DNA of 32,041 nucleotides. It comes from CAZGMN01 sp964645765. GTDB lineage: Bacteria; Acidobacteriota; Aminicenantia; Aminicenantales; Aminicenantaceae. The position numbers and the translations under genes were made by a program. Location of the stretch: contig CAZYBE010000035.1 of NCBI GenBank assembly GCA_964645765.1, positions 1-32,041 of the forward strand. The letters run 5' to 3'. Positions 7,684 through 16,430 of this stretch are shown piece after piece. How positions within the stretch are numbered: position 1 is the first letter of the stretch; the number at the start of each line of letters is the position of its first letter. The notes below the pieces were generated by a model, which saw only the letters and a list, made by a program, of their open reading frames with translations, was not told the DNA's origin and ran no database searches.

Positions 7684-8682
7684 ATGAAATTCCCTTTTCT
7701 CATTTTTTCCTTCCTTTACCAGGCCGGCTGTCAGATTAAAAATTGGCTTTATGGCCTGAAAATCTTCAAGCCAAAAAGAGCTCCTCTGCCGGTCATCAGT
7801 GTCGGAAACATCAGCTTTGGCGGCACAGAAAAAACTCCGATGGTCATCCGTCTGCTCGAATTTCTCGTCCGGCAGGGCTTGAAACCTGCCCTGGTCACGA
7901 GGGGATACAAAGGAAGATGGGAGAAGAAGGGCGGCGTTCTATCTGACGGAAAGTCCATCATCGGAACCTGGCAGGATTCCGGCGATGAGCCTTTTATGGT
8001 CGCCCAGAACAGGCCAGAGGCTGGCATCTTCATCGGAAAAAACCGGCTTCTCTCCTGCCAGAGAGCAAAGCAGTCCGGCTTTGAGGTGGCAATCTTGGAC
8101 GACGGCTTTCAGCATCGCCGCCTCCGGAGAGATATCGACATTGTCCTCTTTGACCCGGCTCGAAAAATTGCTCTTCGGGAGCCATTCTCCTCGTTAAAAA
8201 GAGCCGACATTCTCTTGATAAAGAAACACGCCCCTACCCAGAAAAAAGAGATTGAAGCCCGCTTTCCTGAGATAAGCATCTTTGAATATTCTGTTCGATG
8301 TGAAGGGCTGTTCAGGGTGGGGAAAAAAGAGCAGGCGCAAATTGAACACTTCAAGAAGAAAAAAATCATTGCCTTTTGCGGAATAGCCCGGCCTGAAAGA
8401 TTCATCTCCACTCTAAAAGAAGAAGGCATTGAGCCATTATATCTTTTTAAATTCCCCGACCACCATCCCTACCCTCCTTCCTCTGTAGAAAAAATCAGGC
8501 AAAAATATCAAGCTCTCGGCGCAGAGGCAATCCTCACCACTGAGAAGGATGCCGCCAAGCTTGTAGACAACAAAAGTCTCAGCATATTGCAGATTTATTA
8601 TCTAAAGATCGAGCTCGAGTTCGAAAAAGAATTTCACCCGAGCCTTGCTCATCTCCTCCAGAATAAGGGTATAATCATCTGA
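7684..8682 (+). CDS. lpxK: Tetraacyldisaccharide 4'-kinase LpxK
   Basis: A 332-residue inner-membrane-associated kinase that phosphorylates the 4' position of the lipid A disaccharide. The N-terminus has the hydrophobic membrane-binding segment. The P-loop region follows (VISVGNISFGGTEKTP, residues 37-52), then TRGYKG, GDEPFM and the LDDGFQHRRLRRD block (residues 138-150), with TTEKDAAKL near residue 281. The P-loop is unusual: the family has GGTGKTP or similar, whereas residue 49 here is Glu. Lys50 and Thr51 are kept, and the change needs a single base (GGA to GAA). The next gene starts 1 base after the stop, so lpxK and the acyltransferase are surely co-transcribed. Confidence 0.93.
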   Translation: MKFPFLIFSFLYQAGCQIKNWLYGLKIFKPKRAPLPVISVGNISFGGTEKTPMVIRLLEFLVRQGLKPALVTRGYKGRWEKKGGVLSDGKSIIGTWQDSGDEPFMVAQNRPEAGIFIGKNRLLSCQRAKQSGFEVAILDDGFQHRRLRRDIDIVLFDPARKIALREPFSSLKRADILLIKKHAPTQKKEIEARFPEISIFEYSVRCEGLFRVGKKEQAQIEHFKKKKIIAFCGIARPERFISTLKEEGIEPLYLFKFPDHHPYPPSSVEKIRQKYQALGAEAILTTEKDAAKLVDNKSLSILQIYYLKIELEFEKEFHPSLAHLLQNKGIII

Positions 8683-8683
8683 A

Positions 8684-9586
8684 ATGGCGAGAAAAGAAGG
8701 GTGGTGGCAATTTTTTATCTTCAAAACAGCCAAAGCTCTTATTCCCTTCTTTCCCCGGAAAATATGCCTTTTCGCCGGAAAGATCATCGGCTTAATTTTC
8801 TATCATCTCGATAAAAAGCACCGCCTGATCGCCCTCTCCAACCTGAAAACTGCCTTCGGCTCAGAGCTCGAAGACTCTGCGCTCAGAAGAATAGCCAGAA
8901 GCTCCTTTGCTCATTTCGGGCAATTCATCATGGATTGCGTCAAATTTCCCAGTCTAACAGAAAAGCAAAAGGATGCGCTCATCCATGTCGAGGGAGAGGA
9001 AAATCTTGAAAAAGCGCTCCAGGAAAAAAAGGGGATCCTGCTCTTCTCCGCTCATTACGGGAACTGGGAGGTCTCTCCTCACTTCCTCAAAAAAAAGGGG
9101 AGGCTGAACGTGATAGCCCGCCCTCTGGATAATGAGCTTCTTGAGAGAGAATTGCTCGAACTCAGGACAGCTCTTGGGGCGAGAGTCATCTACAAGCAGC
9201 GAGCGACAAAACAAGTTCTTCAAGCCCTGCGCGCCAACGAGATCGTTGCTTTCCTCATCGACCAGAATGTGCTCAGGCAACAGGCTGTTTTCGTCGATTT
9301 CTTCGGAAAAAAGGCGGCAACCACTCCAAGCTTAGCCGCTTTTTTCTTAAAGACAAATTCGCCTCTCGTGCCTGGCTTCTGCTACCCGACTCCATCCTCT
9401 GCCTACAAGATTATCATCCACAGCCCCCTCAAATTTGCCCCTGGAGAAAGCTACGAAGAGCAGGTATTGAAAATCACTCAAACATGCACTAATATCATAG
9501 AAGCTCAGATACGCCAGAATCCCGACTACTGGCTCTGGTTTCACAAAAGGTGGAGAACCAGGCCAAAGGGAGAAAGAAGCGATTGA
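8684..9586 (+). CDS. LpxL/HtrB-type lipid A acyltransferase
   Basis: A 300-residue member of the lysophospholipid acyltransferase-like LpxL/LpxM/HtrB family. These inner-membrane enzymes add secondary acyl chains to lipid A from acyl-ACP. The catalytic HX4(D/E) motif is HYGNWE (His124, Glu129). RPLDNELLE and IDQNV...VDFFGKKAATT are also family hallmarks, as is the C-terminal YWLWFHKRWRTRP. Length matches the family. It sits 1 base after lpxK, which supports a role in lipid A completion. Whether it acts as LpxL or LpxM, and its chain specificity, cannot be judged from sequence, so no symbol is given. Confidence 0.9.
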   Translation: MARKEGWWQFFIFKTAKALIPFFPRKICLFAGKIIGLIFYHLDKKHRLIALSNLKTAFGSELEDSALRRIARSSFAHFGQFIMDCVKFPSLTEKQKDALIHVEGEENLEKALQEKKGILLFSAHYGNWEVSPHFLKKKGRLNVIARPLDNELLERELLELRTALGARVIYKQRATKQVLQALRANEIVAFLIDQNVLRQQAVFVDFFGKKAATTPSLAAFFLKTNSPLVPGFCYPTPSSAYKIIIHSPLKFAPGESYEEQVLKITQTCTNIIEAQIRQNPDYWLWFHKRWRTRPKGERSD

Positions 9587-9622
9587 AGGCCGAGAAAAAA
9601 TTCAAAAGCAGGGAGGAATAAA

Positions 9623-10255
9623 TTGGAAAAAATATTTAAAGCCTTAAAATGGTATGGTCATGCCTCCTTTGCCATCGAATCCAGCAAAATCATCTACATC
9701 GACCCCTGGAACATTCCGGCTTCAGCTCCAAAGGCAGACCTCATCCTCGTCACTCACTCCCATTACGACCATCTTTCTCCAGGCGACATCAATCGCCTCA
9801 AAAAAGAAGGGACAACCATTATTTGCTCTGAAGATTGCCTTGCCAAGCTCTCTGGAGATGTCAAAGCCATGAGCCCCGGCCAGGAGTTAGAGGTCAAGGG
9901 TGTAAAAATCAAAGCCGTCTCTGCTTACAATCCTTCCAAGGCCTTCCATCCCCGCAACAACAAATGGCTGGGATATATTATCACCATCGAGGGGGCTTCT
10001 GTTTACCATTCCGGCGATACGGATCTTATCCCTGAAATGAAGGACCTGGGAAAGGTCGACATTGCCCTGCTGCCAGTGGGCGGAAAATACACGATGAGCG
10101 CTGAAGAGGCAGCCAAGGCGGCGGACATCATCAAAGCCGAGGTCTCGGTGCCGATGCATTATGGCGCTGGCGTCATCGGCGACGAAAAGGACGCAAAACG
10201 CTTCGTCGAGCTCTGCCAGGGCCAGGTCAGAATTCTCGAAGAAGTGGGAAAATGA
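9623..10255 (+). CDS. UPF0173-type metal-dependent hydrolase (metallo-beta-lactamase fold)
   Basis: A 210-residue single-domain protein. The start is TTG at 9623, supported by GGGAGGA seven bases upstream and by the family's usual opening (KWYGHASFAIE). The metal-binding motif is THSHYDHLSP, and HSGDTD and MHYGAGVIGDEKDA supply the later metal ligands. It belongs to the UPF0173/UlaG-like group of cytoplasmic Zn hydrolases, whose physiological substrate is generally unknown. Its stop overlaps the rph start (ATGA). The neighbourhood of lipid A and RNA-processing genes gives no clear hint of substrate. Confidence 0.88.
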   Translation: MEKIFKALKWYGHASFAIESSKIIYIDPWNIPASAPKADLILVTHSHYDHLSPGDINRLKKEGTTIICSEDCLAKLSGDVKAMSPGQELEVKGVKIKAVSAYNPSKAFHPRNNKWLGYIITIEGASVYHSGDTDLIPEMKDLGKVDIALLPVGGKYTMSAEEAAKAADIIKAEVSVPMHYGAGVIGDEKDAKRFVELCQGQVRILEEVGK

Positions 10256-10992
10256 GAGCCGGCAACCGCGCTTTCGATGAACTGAGACCGATAAAAATAA
10301 AAGCGGATTATCTGGATTTTGCCGACGGCTCTGCCTTTATCGAAGTCGGCAAAACCAAGGTCATTGCCGCAGCCTCCATCGAGGACAAGGTCCCTCCTTT
10401 TCTTAAAAGCAGCGGACAAGGCTGGGTGACAGCCGAATATTCCATGCTTCCGCGCTCAACAGAAAAAAGAACCGTCAGGGAAAGAAACCTGGCCCGGCTT
10501 TCTGGGCGAAGCCAGGAAATTCAGCGGATCATAGGCCGCTCGCTCCGGGCAGTAACCGACCTCAGCCTGCTCAGAGAAAGGGCAATCATCCTCGACTGCG
10601 ATGTGGTCCAAGCCGATGGAGGGACAAGGGCAGCCTCGATAACAGCGGCCTGTGTGGCCTTAGCCCTCGCCCTGAAAAAGATGATGGACAAGAAAGCCAT
10701 CGATAAAATGCCCCTCAAACACTTGGTCGCCGGAGTCAGCGTGGGCATGGTAGAGGGAGAGGCCCTTCTTGACCTCGATTACGAAGAGGATTCAAAAGCT
10801 GAGATAGATATGAACGTGGTCCAAACAGAAAAAGGGCAGCTCGTGGAAGTCCAGGCAACGGCTGAGAAAAAATCATTCTCAAAAAAAGAGCTGAGCAATC
10901 TCTTGAGCTTAGCTGAAAAAGGCATTGGGGAGATCATCCAGGCTCAGAGAGATGTTCTCAAAAAAAAGGGTGTCATTTTCACGGCTAAATAA
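10252..10992 (+). CDS. rph: Ribonuclease PH
   Basis: A 246-residue phosphorolytic 3'-5' exoribonuclease that trims tRNA 3' ends as a hexameric ring. Family motifs are all visible: R-ARAFDELRP-like start (RAGNRAFDELRPI), TKVIAAASIEDKVPPF, YSMLPRST..R...ER, GRSQEIQRIIGRSLRA, and CDVVQADGGTRAASITAACVAL. The late VGMVEGEALLDLDYEEDS holds the acidic metal-binding residues. Length is normal. It begins inside the stop of the preceding hydrolase gene (ATGA overlap). At least one tRNA gene in this window (Pro) lacks an encoded CCA, so 3' end processing is needed in this organism. Confidence 0.95.
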   Translation: MRAGNRAFDELRPIKIKADYLDFADGSAFIEVGKTKVIAAASIEDKVPPFLKSSGQGWVTAEYSMLPRSTEKRTVRERNLARLSGRSQEIQRIIGRSLRAVTDLSLLRERAIILDCDVVQADGGTRAASITAACVALALALKKMMDKKAIDKMPLKHLVAGVSVGMVEGEALLDLDYEEDSKAEIDMNVVQTEKGQLVEVQATAEKKSFSKKELSNLLSLAEKGIGEIIQAQRDVLKKKGVIFTAK

Positions 10993-10994
10993 TA

Positions 10995-11957
10995 ATGCAT
11001 AAAAGAAATAATATGAATCGCATCTTGATCACTGGTGGAGCGGGGTTCCTGGGAAGCCATCTCTGCGAATCTCTTCTCGAGCAGGGCGCAGAAGTCATCT
11101 GTGTCGATAACTTCTTCTCCGGGAGCAAGGATAATATTCGCCATTTCCTGACTAACCCTTATTTCGAATTGGTTCGTCATGACATCATCCATCCCCTCTT
11201 TGTCGAAGTCGATAGAATCTACCATCTCGGCTGTCCAGCCTCGCCAATCCATTTTCAGTACAATGCCATAAAGACAGTCAAAACAAACGTCATGGGCACT
11301 CTCAACATGCTCGGCTTGGCCAAGAGGACAAAGGCGCGCATTCTTCTCGCTTCTTCCTCTGAAATCTACGGCAATCCCAGTGTCCATCCCCAGATAGAAA
11401 GCTATTGGGGAAATGTCAACCCCATCGGTCTCCGGGGCTGTTATGACGAAGGGAAGAGAGTGGCAGAGACGTTGATGACGGCTTATCAGCGCCAGAATAA
11501 AGTCGAGGCGAAAATCGTCCGAATCTTTAACACCTACGGCCCGCGGATGAGCGTCAACGATGGAAGGGTCATCAGCAACTTCATCGTTCAGGCGTTAAAG
11601 GGAGAGCCTCTCACTGTTTACGGAGACGGAAGTCAGACTCGCTCCTTCTGCTATGCCACCGACATGATTCAGGCATTGGTCAAGATGATGGAAACAGACA
11701 ATTTCGCAGGCCCTGTCAACCTTGGAAACCCAAAAGAAACGACCATCCTCGAATTAGCAGAAAAAGTCATCAAGCTCAGCAAAAGCTCCTCTAAAATCAG
11801 CTACAGACCCCTGCCCTCCGACGACCCTGTTCGGCGCTGTCCTGATATCTCCTTAGCCAGGGAAAAGCTGGGCTGGATGCCGAAAACCGAGCTCGAGGAA
11901 GGATTGCTTAAAACCATCGATTATTTCCGCAAGAAGCTTAACCTGAAAGAAAGATAG
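10995..11957 (+). CDS. UDP-glucuronate decarboxylase-like extended SDR (UDP-xylose synthase)
   Basis: A 320-residue NAD-dependent sugar-nucleotide enzyme. The Rossmann motif GGAGFLGSHL is at the N-terminus, followed by VDNFFSG, HLGCPASPIHFQ, SSSEIYG and the catalytic Tyr150/Lys154 pair in YDEGKR. The CYDEGKR context together with HLGCPASP is typical of UDP-xylose synthase, which converts UDP-glucuronate to UDP-xylose. Other family members (dehydratases, epimerases) lack that combination. The start could be ATG 10995 or ATG 11013 (MNRILITGG); neither has a strong Shine-Dalgarno. It lies two bases after rph. The product would feed a cell-surface glycan, in line with the nearby lipopolysaccharide genes. 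Confidence 0.85.
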   Translation: MHKRNNMNRILITGGAGFLGSHLCESLLEQGAEVICVDNFFSGSKDNIRHFLTNPYFELVRHDIIHPLFVEVDRIYHLGCPASPIHFQYNAIKTVKTNVMGTLNMLGLAKRTKARILLASSSEIYGNPSVHPQIESYWGNVNPIGLRGCYDEGKRVAETLMTAYQRQNKVEAKIVRIFNTYGPRMSVNDGRVISNFIVQALKGEPLTVYGDGSQTRSFCYATDMIQALVKMMETDNFAGPVNLGNPKETTILELAEKVIKLSKSSSKISYRPLPSDDPVRRCPDISLAREKLGWMPKTELEEGLLKTIDYFRKKLNLKER

Positions 11958-11982
11958 CGGGGATCACATTTAAAATGTTCTC

Positions 11983-12014
11983 TTTAAAAAAGGCAAGCAA
12001 ACAATTATAATTGT
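11983..12014 (+). promoter_or_regulatory. Candidate promoter and palindrome upstream of the flotillin gene
   Basis: TTTAAA (11983-11988), a 17-base spacer and a perfect TATAAT (12006-12011). The -10 is centred in a perfect 14-base palindrome, ACAATTATAATTGT (12001-12014), that could be an operator. The leader would be about 54 bases, ending in a strong AAGGAGG before the ATG at 12072. Confidence 0.5.
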
Positions 12015-12071
12015 GACTCTTATATATGAATCCCGCCTTGTCCAAAAAGGAAGGATTCCAAGGAGGTTGCA

Positions 12072-13496
12072 ATGATTCTCTCCAACCTGGTCATAATAGT
12101 CATCATAATCGTTGTCTTAGGCCTGCTCATTCTTCTCATGGCCCTCCGATATCGGAAGGTCGGCCCGAATCAGGTGCTTATTATTTCTGGTGGAAGAAAG
12201 AGGACAGTGGTCGAACCTGACGGAACAAAGAAGAAAGTCGGCTACCGCTACCGGCTGGGCGGCGGAACTTTTGTCCTTCCTTTCCTTGAAACCGTCGGCA
12301 TTCTTCCCATAGAAGTCATCACTTTAAACATCAAAACCCCAGAGGTCCTCACTCATGGCGGCGTTCCCATCCTGGCTGAAGCCACTGCTCAGGTCAAGAT
12401 AAATTCATCCGACCATTCCATTCGCCTGGCTGCAGAGCAGTTCTTGGGCCTGGGGAAAGAAGGCATCCGTGATGTTTCCATGACCATTCTCGAAGGAAAA
12501 ATGAGAGAGGTCATCGGAACTGTGACCGTGGACGACCTCTACAGGAAAAGGCAGGAATTCTCGGCTAAAGTGACTGAAGCGACTCAAAAAGACTTTTCCA
12601 AGATGGGCCTGGTCATGATGTCCTTTGCCCTCAAAGACATAAGCGATACCCAAGGATACCTTGATGCGCTGGGAAAGCCGCAAATCGCAGCGGCAAAACG
12701 CGACGCAACTATCGCCGAAGCTGAAACCCAGAAAGAGGCAACAATCAAATCTTCCCAGGCCCGAAAAGAAGCTGAAGTCGCCCGGCTCGCTGCCGAAGCG
12801 CTCATCGCCAAAGCTCAGTGGGAAAACGAAGGCAAAAAGGCCGAATCCCAGGTTGCGGTCAACCAGAGAAAGGCTCAGGCAGACCTCTCCTACGAGCTCG
12901 AGCAAGTTCGAATCAGCCAGGATATAAAAAAGGAAGAGGCCAAGGTCAAGGTCATCGAGAAGGAGAATCTAATAAAAATCGAGGAATTGGAAATTTCACG
13001 CAAGCAGAAAGAGCTTGAATCCAGCGTGGTCAAGCCTGCCGATGCCCGCAAATATCAGCTCAAGGCAGAAGCTGACGCCGAAGAATACCGTATCCAAGCT
13101 GAGGCAAAAGGAAAATCAGAGGCGATGAAACTCGAAGGCGCTGCCGCAGCCGAGGAGCTAAAGCGAAAAGGCCTGGCCGAAGCTGAGACCATGCTGAAAA
13201 AGGCTGATGCCTGGCGGAGATACAACCAGGCTGCCATCATCGAAATGTATCTGAAAATCCTGCCTGACCTGGCCAGAGCCGTCTCCGAACCCCTCTCCAA
13301 GGTGGATAAGATTGTGGTGGTCGGTGGGGATAAAGGCCTGGGAATCTCAAAAATCACCTCCCAGGTGGCAGAGGTTCTGGCTCAAATGCCTGAGGTTGTC
13401 AAATCCCTGACAGGGATCGACCTGAAGCAATATCTCAAGGACAAACTGGCACCATCACCTGAAGAGAAAGAGGAAAAAGAATCATCAAAAAAGTAG
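12072..13496 (+). CDS. Flotillin-like SPFH/band-7 membrane protein
   Basis: A 474-residue protein with one N-terminal transmembrane helix (about 4-27). The SPFH/PHB domain follows (about 30-195: VGPNQVLIISGG, LPIEVITLNIKTPEVLTHGGVPI, VTVDDLYRKRQEFS). A long Ala/Glu/Lys-rich coiled coil runs from about 200 to 390 (AETQKEATIKSSQARKEAEVARL), and a flotillin-type C-terminus ends VVGGDKGLG followed by acidic residues. Flotillins oligomerise as membrane scaffolds that organise ordered lipid microdomains. The start is fixed by a strong AAGGAGG. The next gene begins 7 bases after the stop, so the aminotransferase-kinase-like fusion is probably in the same transcript. Firm family call; the cargo is unknown. 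Confidence 0.92.
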   Translation: MILSNLVIIVIIIVVLGLLILLMALRYRKVGPNQVLIISGGRKRTVVEPDGTKKKVGYRYRLGGGTFVLPFLETVGILPIEVITLNIKTPEVLTHGGVPILAEATAQVKINSSDHSIRLAAEQFLGLGKEGIRDVSMTILEGKMREVIGTVTVDDLYRKRQEFSAKVTEATQKDFSKMGLVMMSFALKDISDTQGYLDALGKPQIAAAKRDATIAEAETQKEATIKSSQARKEAEVARLAAEALIAKAQWENEGKKAESQVAVNQRKAQADLSYELEQVRISQDIKKEEAKVKVIEKENLIKIEELEISRKQKELESSVVKPADARKYQLKAEADAEEYRIQAEAKGKSEAMKLEGAAAAEELKRKGLAEAETMLKKADAWRRYNQAAIIEMYLKILPDLARAVSEPLSKVDKIVVVGGDKGLGISKITSQVAEVLAQMPEVVKSLTGIDLKQYLKDKLAPSPEEKEEKESSKK

Positions 13497-13503
13497 GCCA
13501 GCT

Positions 13504-15840
13504 ATGGTATCAGAAAAAGCAAATCAAATCGGAACCTCTCCCACGCTAAAAATATGGGCCAAAGCCAAAGCGATGAAGGCCGAGGGAATAGATGTCATCG
13601 ACCTCAGTGTTGGAGAGCCGGATTTCCATACTCCTAAACATATTAAAGAAGCCGGCATCCGGGCTATCGAGCAAGACTTTACCAGGTACACGGAAAACGA
13701 AGGCATTCCAGCCCTGAAAGAAGCAATCATCCGCAGGCTCAAAGAGGATTACGGCCTGAGCTATTCCAAGGAAGAAATTATCGTCTCTGCCGGAGCAAAG
13801 AGCTCCTTGTACCATGTCATCCAGGCTATTATCAATGAAGGTGATGAAGTCATCATTCCTTCTCCCTACTGGGTCACTTATCCCCAGGCTGTCGCTCTGG
13901 CAAAGGGAAAGGGCGTCTTCTGCCCGACCAAAGAGGAAAACGGATTTCTCGTCACCCCTGACCAGCTAAAATCACTCATCTCCCCTGCCACCAGGGCTCT
14001 CATCCTCAACAACCCCTCAAACCCTACAGGAGCAGCCTACCAGAAACACGAGCTCGAAGCCCTGGCAAAAATCATCCTTGAAGAAGATATTCTTGTTATC
14101 GCCGATGAAATCTACAGCAAAATCATCTACGATGATTTTCTTTTTGCCAGCTTTCCTTCATTGGGAGAGGAGATAAAAAAGCGAACAATTCTCATCAGCG
14201 GCGTCTCAAAATCTTACTCCATGACCGGATGGCGGATAGGGTATGCTGCCGGCCCTGCAGATATTATCGACGGCATGGCTAAAATTCAGAGCCACACCAC
14301 CTCTAACGCCTGCTCAATCTCCCAGAAGGCAAGCTTAGAAGCTTTGAGTGGACCCCAGCATGAAATCTCCAAAATGACAGCCGAATTCCAGAGGCGAAGG
14401 AATTATCTTCTGCTGCGGCTTCAGGCCATTCCTCATGTCTCCTGCTTCAAGCCGCAGGGAGCATTCTATCTCTTCCCCAATCTTTCCTTCTACTACGATA
14501 AGGAATTCAGCGACATCCAGATTCGAAACTCATACGGAATGGCTTATTATCTCTTGAAAGAGGCGAGGGTGGCTATCGTTCCTGGAGACGCTTTTGGCGC
14601 TGATGATTATATCCGCATCTCCTATGCCACTTCCATGGAGAACTTAGCCAAGGGGATGGATAGAACGACCGAAGCTCTCTCGCGCTTGAAAACAGCAAAA
14701 AAGGTTAAGCGCGTTGCCCTGAATAACACCATAACCCGGCAAAAAAAGTCGGTGCCCCTTGAATCCAGCATCCCGGTCAAGATGAAAGACGCGTTTCTGG
14801 CTGAAATGGAAAGCCATCTCAGCCATGAAAATCATTTTGAGTGGAACGCCAACATCAATGGCGTCGTCGTCAAACTGCGCACAAATGTCTCCCACTTGAA
14901 CGACTTCTGGATTGAGAATTGGTATCCGGCTCAACTGGAAGCCGACCTGGAACCCCATGGCACCATCTATGCTGTTGACGGCATTGCCGGCCGAGAGCCT
15001 CATGCCTTCTACAATATGGAAACGAACACAGGAGTGCTTGTCAATGCAGATAATTATGACCCGCTGCGCAGTCTTGCTCTGGGACTCGTCATGGATGTCT
15101 CAGAACGATTATTCAACAACTTCGCCATTCGGGGGATGTCTGCTGATATCGAGGGAAACGGCCTTATCCTGATCGGACCAAAAGGAACAAAAAAGACTGA
15201 GCTTTTCTTCGCCCTTCTTCAAGATGATAAGTTCCGCCTGCACTCAAACGACATCGTCTTTGTCCGCTTTTCAGGAGGAACGCCGCTGGCTGATTCCGCC
15301 GAAAGGAAGCTTTTTCTGCCGACAAATACTGTTGAATCCTATCCTCGTCTGGCAGCTCTTTTTGACAACAGCAAGTGCGAGAATGTCATCATCCGCAAAG
15401 AGGACTGCCAGGATAGCGAATGCCTTCGCCTCGACGACTGCCGCCTTGAACGAGGCTCTCCCTTCTGCTACAAAGCTTCCAAGAATGCTCACGCTCTCCT
15501 TGACCCTTTTTGGATTGGGGGGCCGGCAAAGCATGTCAAGCGCACCGCTCTCCGCTGGGTCATCATCCTCCGCTACGATAACGTCTCTCCTGCTTTTGAA
15601 AAAATCAAAGCTGAGGATGCGCTGCGCATTCTCGAATCCGGAGAAACGCCAGGAGTCAAGCAAACCCTCAGCCCCTCAAAAAGCCAGCCCTTTTACAACC
15701 CCCATCTCTTGCTCAAGACTCCAGAAAGGCTGGAGCTGCAGAGGAACTTTTTTAAGCGGCTTCTTGAAAGCTCGGCCTGCTATCTGTTCAACAGCGGGAA
15801 GGGCTCTGTCGATGACCTCAAGAAAGTGCTCGAGCGCTAA
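13504..15840 (+). CDS. Class I aminotransferase fused to a C-terminal HprK/PEPCK-like P-loop domain
   Basis: One uninterrupted 778-residue frame holds two proteins' worth of sequence. Residues 1-395 are a complete PLP-dependent aspartate-type aminotransferase (VIDLSVGEPDFHTP, NNPSNPTGAAY, ADEIYSKI, and the Schiff-base Lys236 in SKSYSMTGWRIGY). A basic linker spans about 395-420. Residues about 420-778 carry a second domain with GLILIGPKGTKKTE (558-566), SNDIVFV and DPFWIGG. The layout, a hydrophobic strand into a glycine-rich loop with Lys-Thr, resembles HPr kinase and PEPCK-like P-loops. The second loop glycine of GxxxxGK(S/T) is replaced by Lys563, so ATP binding is not certain. Full-length aminotransferases of this class are normally about 395 residues and stand-alone. 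I do not know of this fusion being described. It converges with gmhA, only 9 bases between stops. Confidence 0.85.
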   Translation: MVSEKANQIGTSPTLKIWAKAKAMKAEGIDVIDLSVGEPDFHTPKHIKEAGIRAIEQDFTRYTENEGIPALKEAIIRRLKEDYGLSYSKEEIIVSAGAKSSLYHVIQAIINEGDEVIIPSPYWVTYPQAVALAKGKGVFCPTKEENGFLVTPDQLKSLISPATRALILNNPSNPTGAAYQKHELEALAKIILEEDILVIADEIYSKIIYDDFLFASFPSLGEEIKKRTILISGVSKSYSMTGWRIGYAAGPADIIDGMAKIQSHTTSNACSISQKASLEALSGPQHEISKMTAEFQRRRNYLLLRLQAIPHVSCFKPQGAFYLFPNLSFYYDKEFSDIQIRNSYGMAYYLLKEARVAIVPGDAFGADDYIRISYATSMENLAKGMDRTTEALSRLKTAKKVKRVALNNTITRQKKSVPLESSIPVKMKDAFLAEMESHLSHENHFEWNANINGVVVKLRTNVSHLNDFWIENWYPAQLEADLEPHGTIYAVDGIAGREPHAFYNMETNTGVLVNADNYDPLRSLALGLVMDVSERLFNNFAIRGMSADIEGNGLILIGPKGTKKTELFFALLQDDKFRLHSNDIVFVRFSGGTPLADSAERKLFLPTNTVESYPRLAALFDNSKCENVIIRKEDCQDSECLRLDDCRLERGSPFCYKASKNAHALLDPFWIGGPAKHVKRTALRWVIILRYDNVSPAFEKIKAEDALRILESGETPGVKQTLSPSKSQPFYNPHLLLKTPERLELQRNFFKRLLESSACYLFNSGKGSVDDLKKVLER

Positions 15841-15849
15841 CCGGGCGCA

Positions 15850-16407
15850 CTAAAATGCCTTCTCTATTTCCTGAGCCAAAAGGTGAAGAAGGAGAAGATG
15901 AACTTCCTGAATTCTTGGAGTGCTCTTTGAGGGAACATCGAGAAGATAGTCGGCGAATTGTCTGACCTTCCCTCCTCCTTTCCCGGTGAGAGCCACAGTC
16001 AGCAATCCTTTCTTTTTAGCGGCTTTCAAAGCTTCGATGATGTTGGCTGAATTCCCGCTGGTGGAAAGGCCAATGGCCACATCCCCTTTATCGCCCAGAG
16101 CTTCAATCTGACGGCTGAAAACATTATCGAAAGATGTGTCGTTGGCGATAGAGGTCAGGGCTGATGTGTCGGTGGTTAAGGCCACAGCCCGAAGTGCAGC
16201 CCTTTCCTTCAAAAATTTATTGACAAGCTCTGCGGCAAAATGTTGAGCCTGGGAGGCGCTTCCTCCATTCCCGAATATTAGAATCTTATGACCATCCCTT
16301 AAACTCTTTCTCAAGAGGCCTGCCACTTTCTCGAAAAGCTTGCCCTTTGCCGCAAAAAAATCATCTGCAATCTGTCTCCACTCCTCGATGATCTTTTGGT
16401 AATCCAT
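15850..16407 (-). CDS. gmhA: Phosphoheptose isomerase-like SIS-domain protein
   Basis: A 185-residue SIS-domain protein matching GmhA, which converts sedoheptulose 7-phosphate to heptose 7-phosphate for lipopolysaccharide core heptose. Visible motifs are FGNGGSASQAQHFAAELVNK (about 45-64), an LTTDTSALTSIAND block, STSGNSANIIEAL and the C-terminal IQEVHLLLLH, where the conserved His sits. Length is right for the family. It lies 23 bases downstream of plsC on the same strand and is probably co-transcribed with it. Other SIS isomerases such as DiaA are close relatives, so the assignment is good but not absolute. Confidence 0.88.
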   Translation of the reverse strand: MDYQKIIEEWRQIADDFFAAKGKLFEKVAGLLRKSLRDGHKILIFGNGGSASQAQHFAAELVNKFLKERAALRAVALTTDTSALTSIANDTSFDNVFSRQIEALGDKGDVAIGLSTSGNSANIIEALKAAKKKGLLTVALTGKGGGKVRQFADYLLDVPSKSTPRIQEVHLLLLHLLAQEIEKAF

Positions 16408-16430
16408 TTCCCCTCCTTGTGTGCAGGATT

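Noticed and set aside
15224..15853. 209-codon + strand frame inside the aminotransferase fusion
   Set aside because: Ser/Ala-rich out-of-frame translation of the real gene; no family pattern. I also considered whether it signals a frameshift in the fusion, but the main frame stays coherent throughout.
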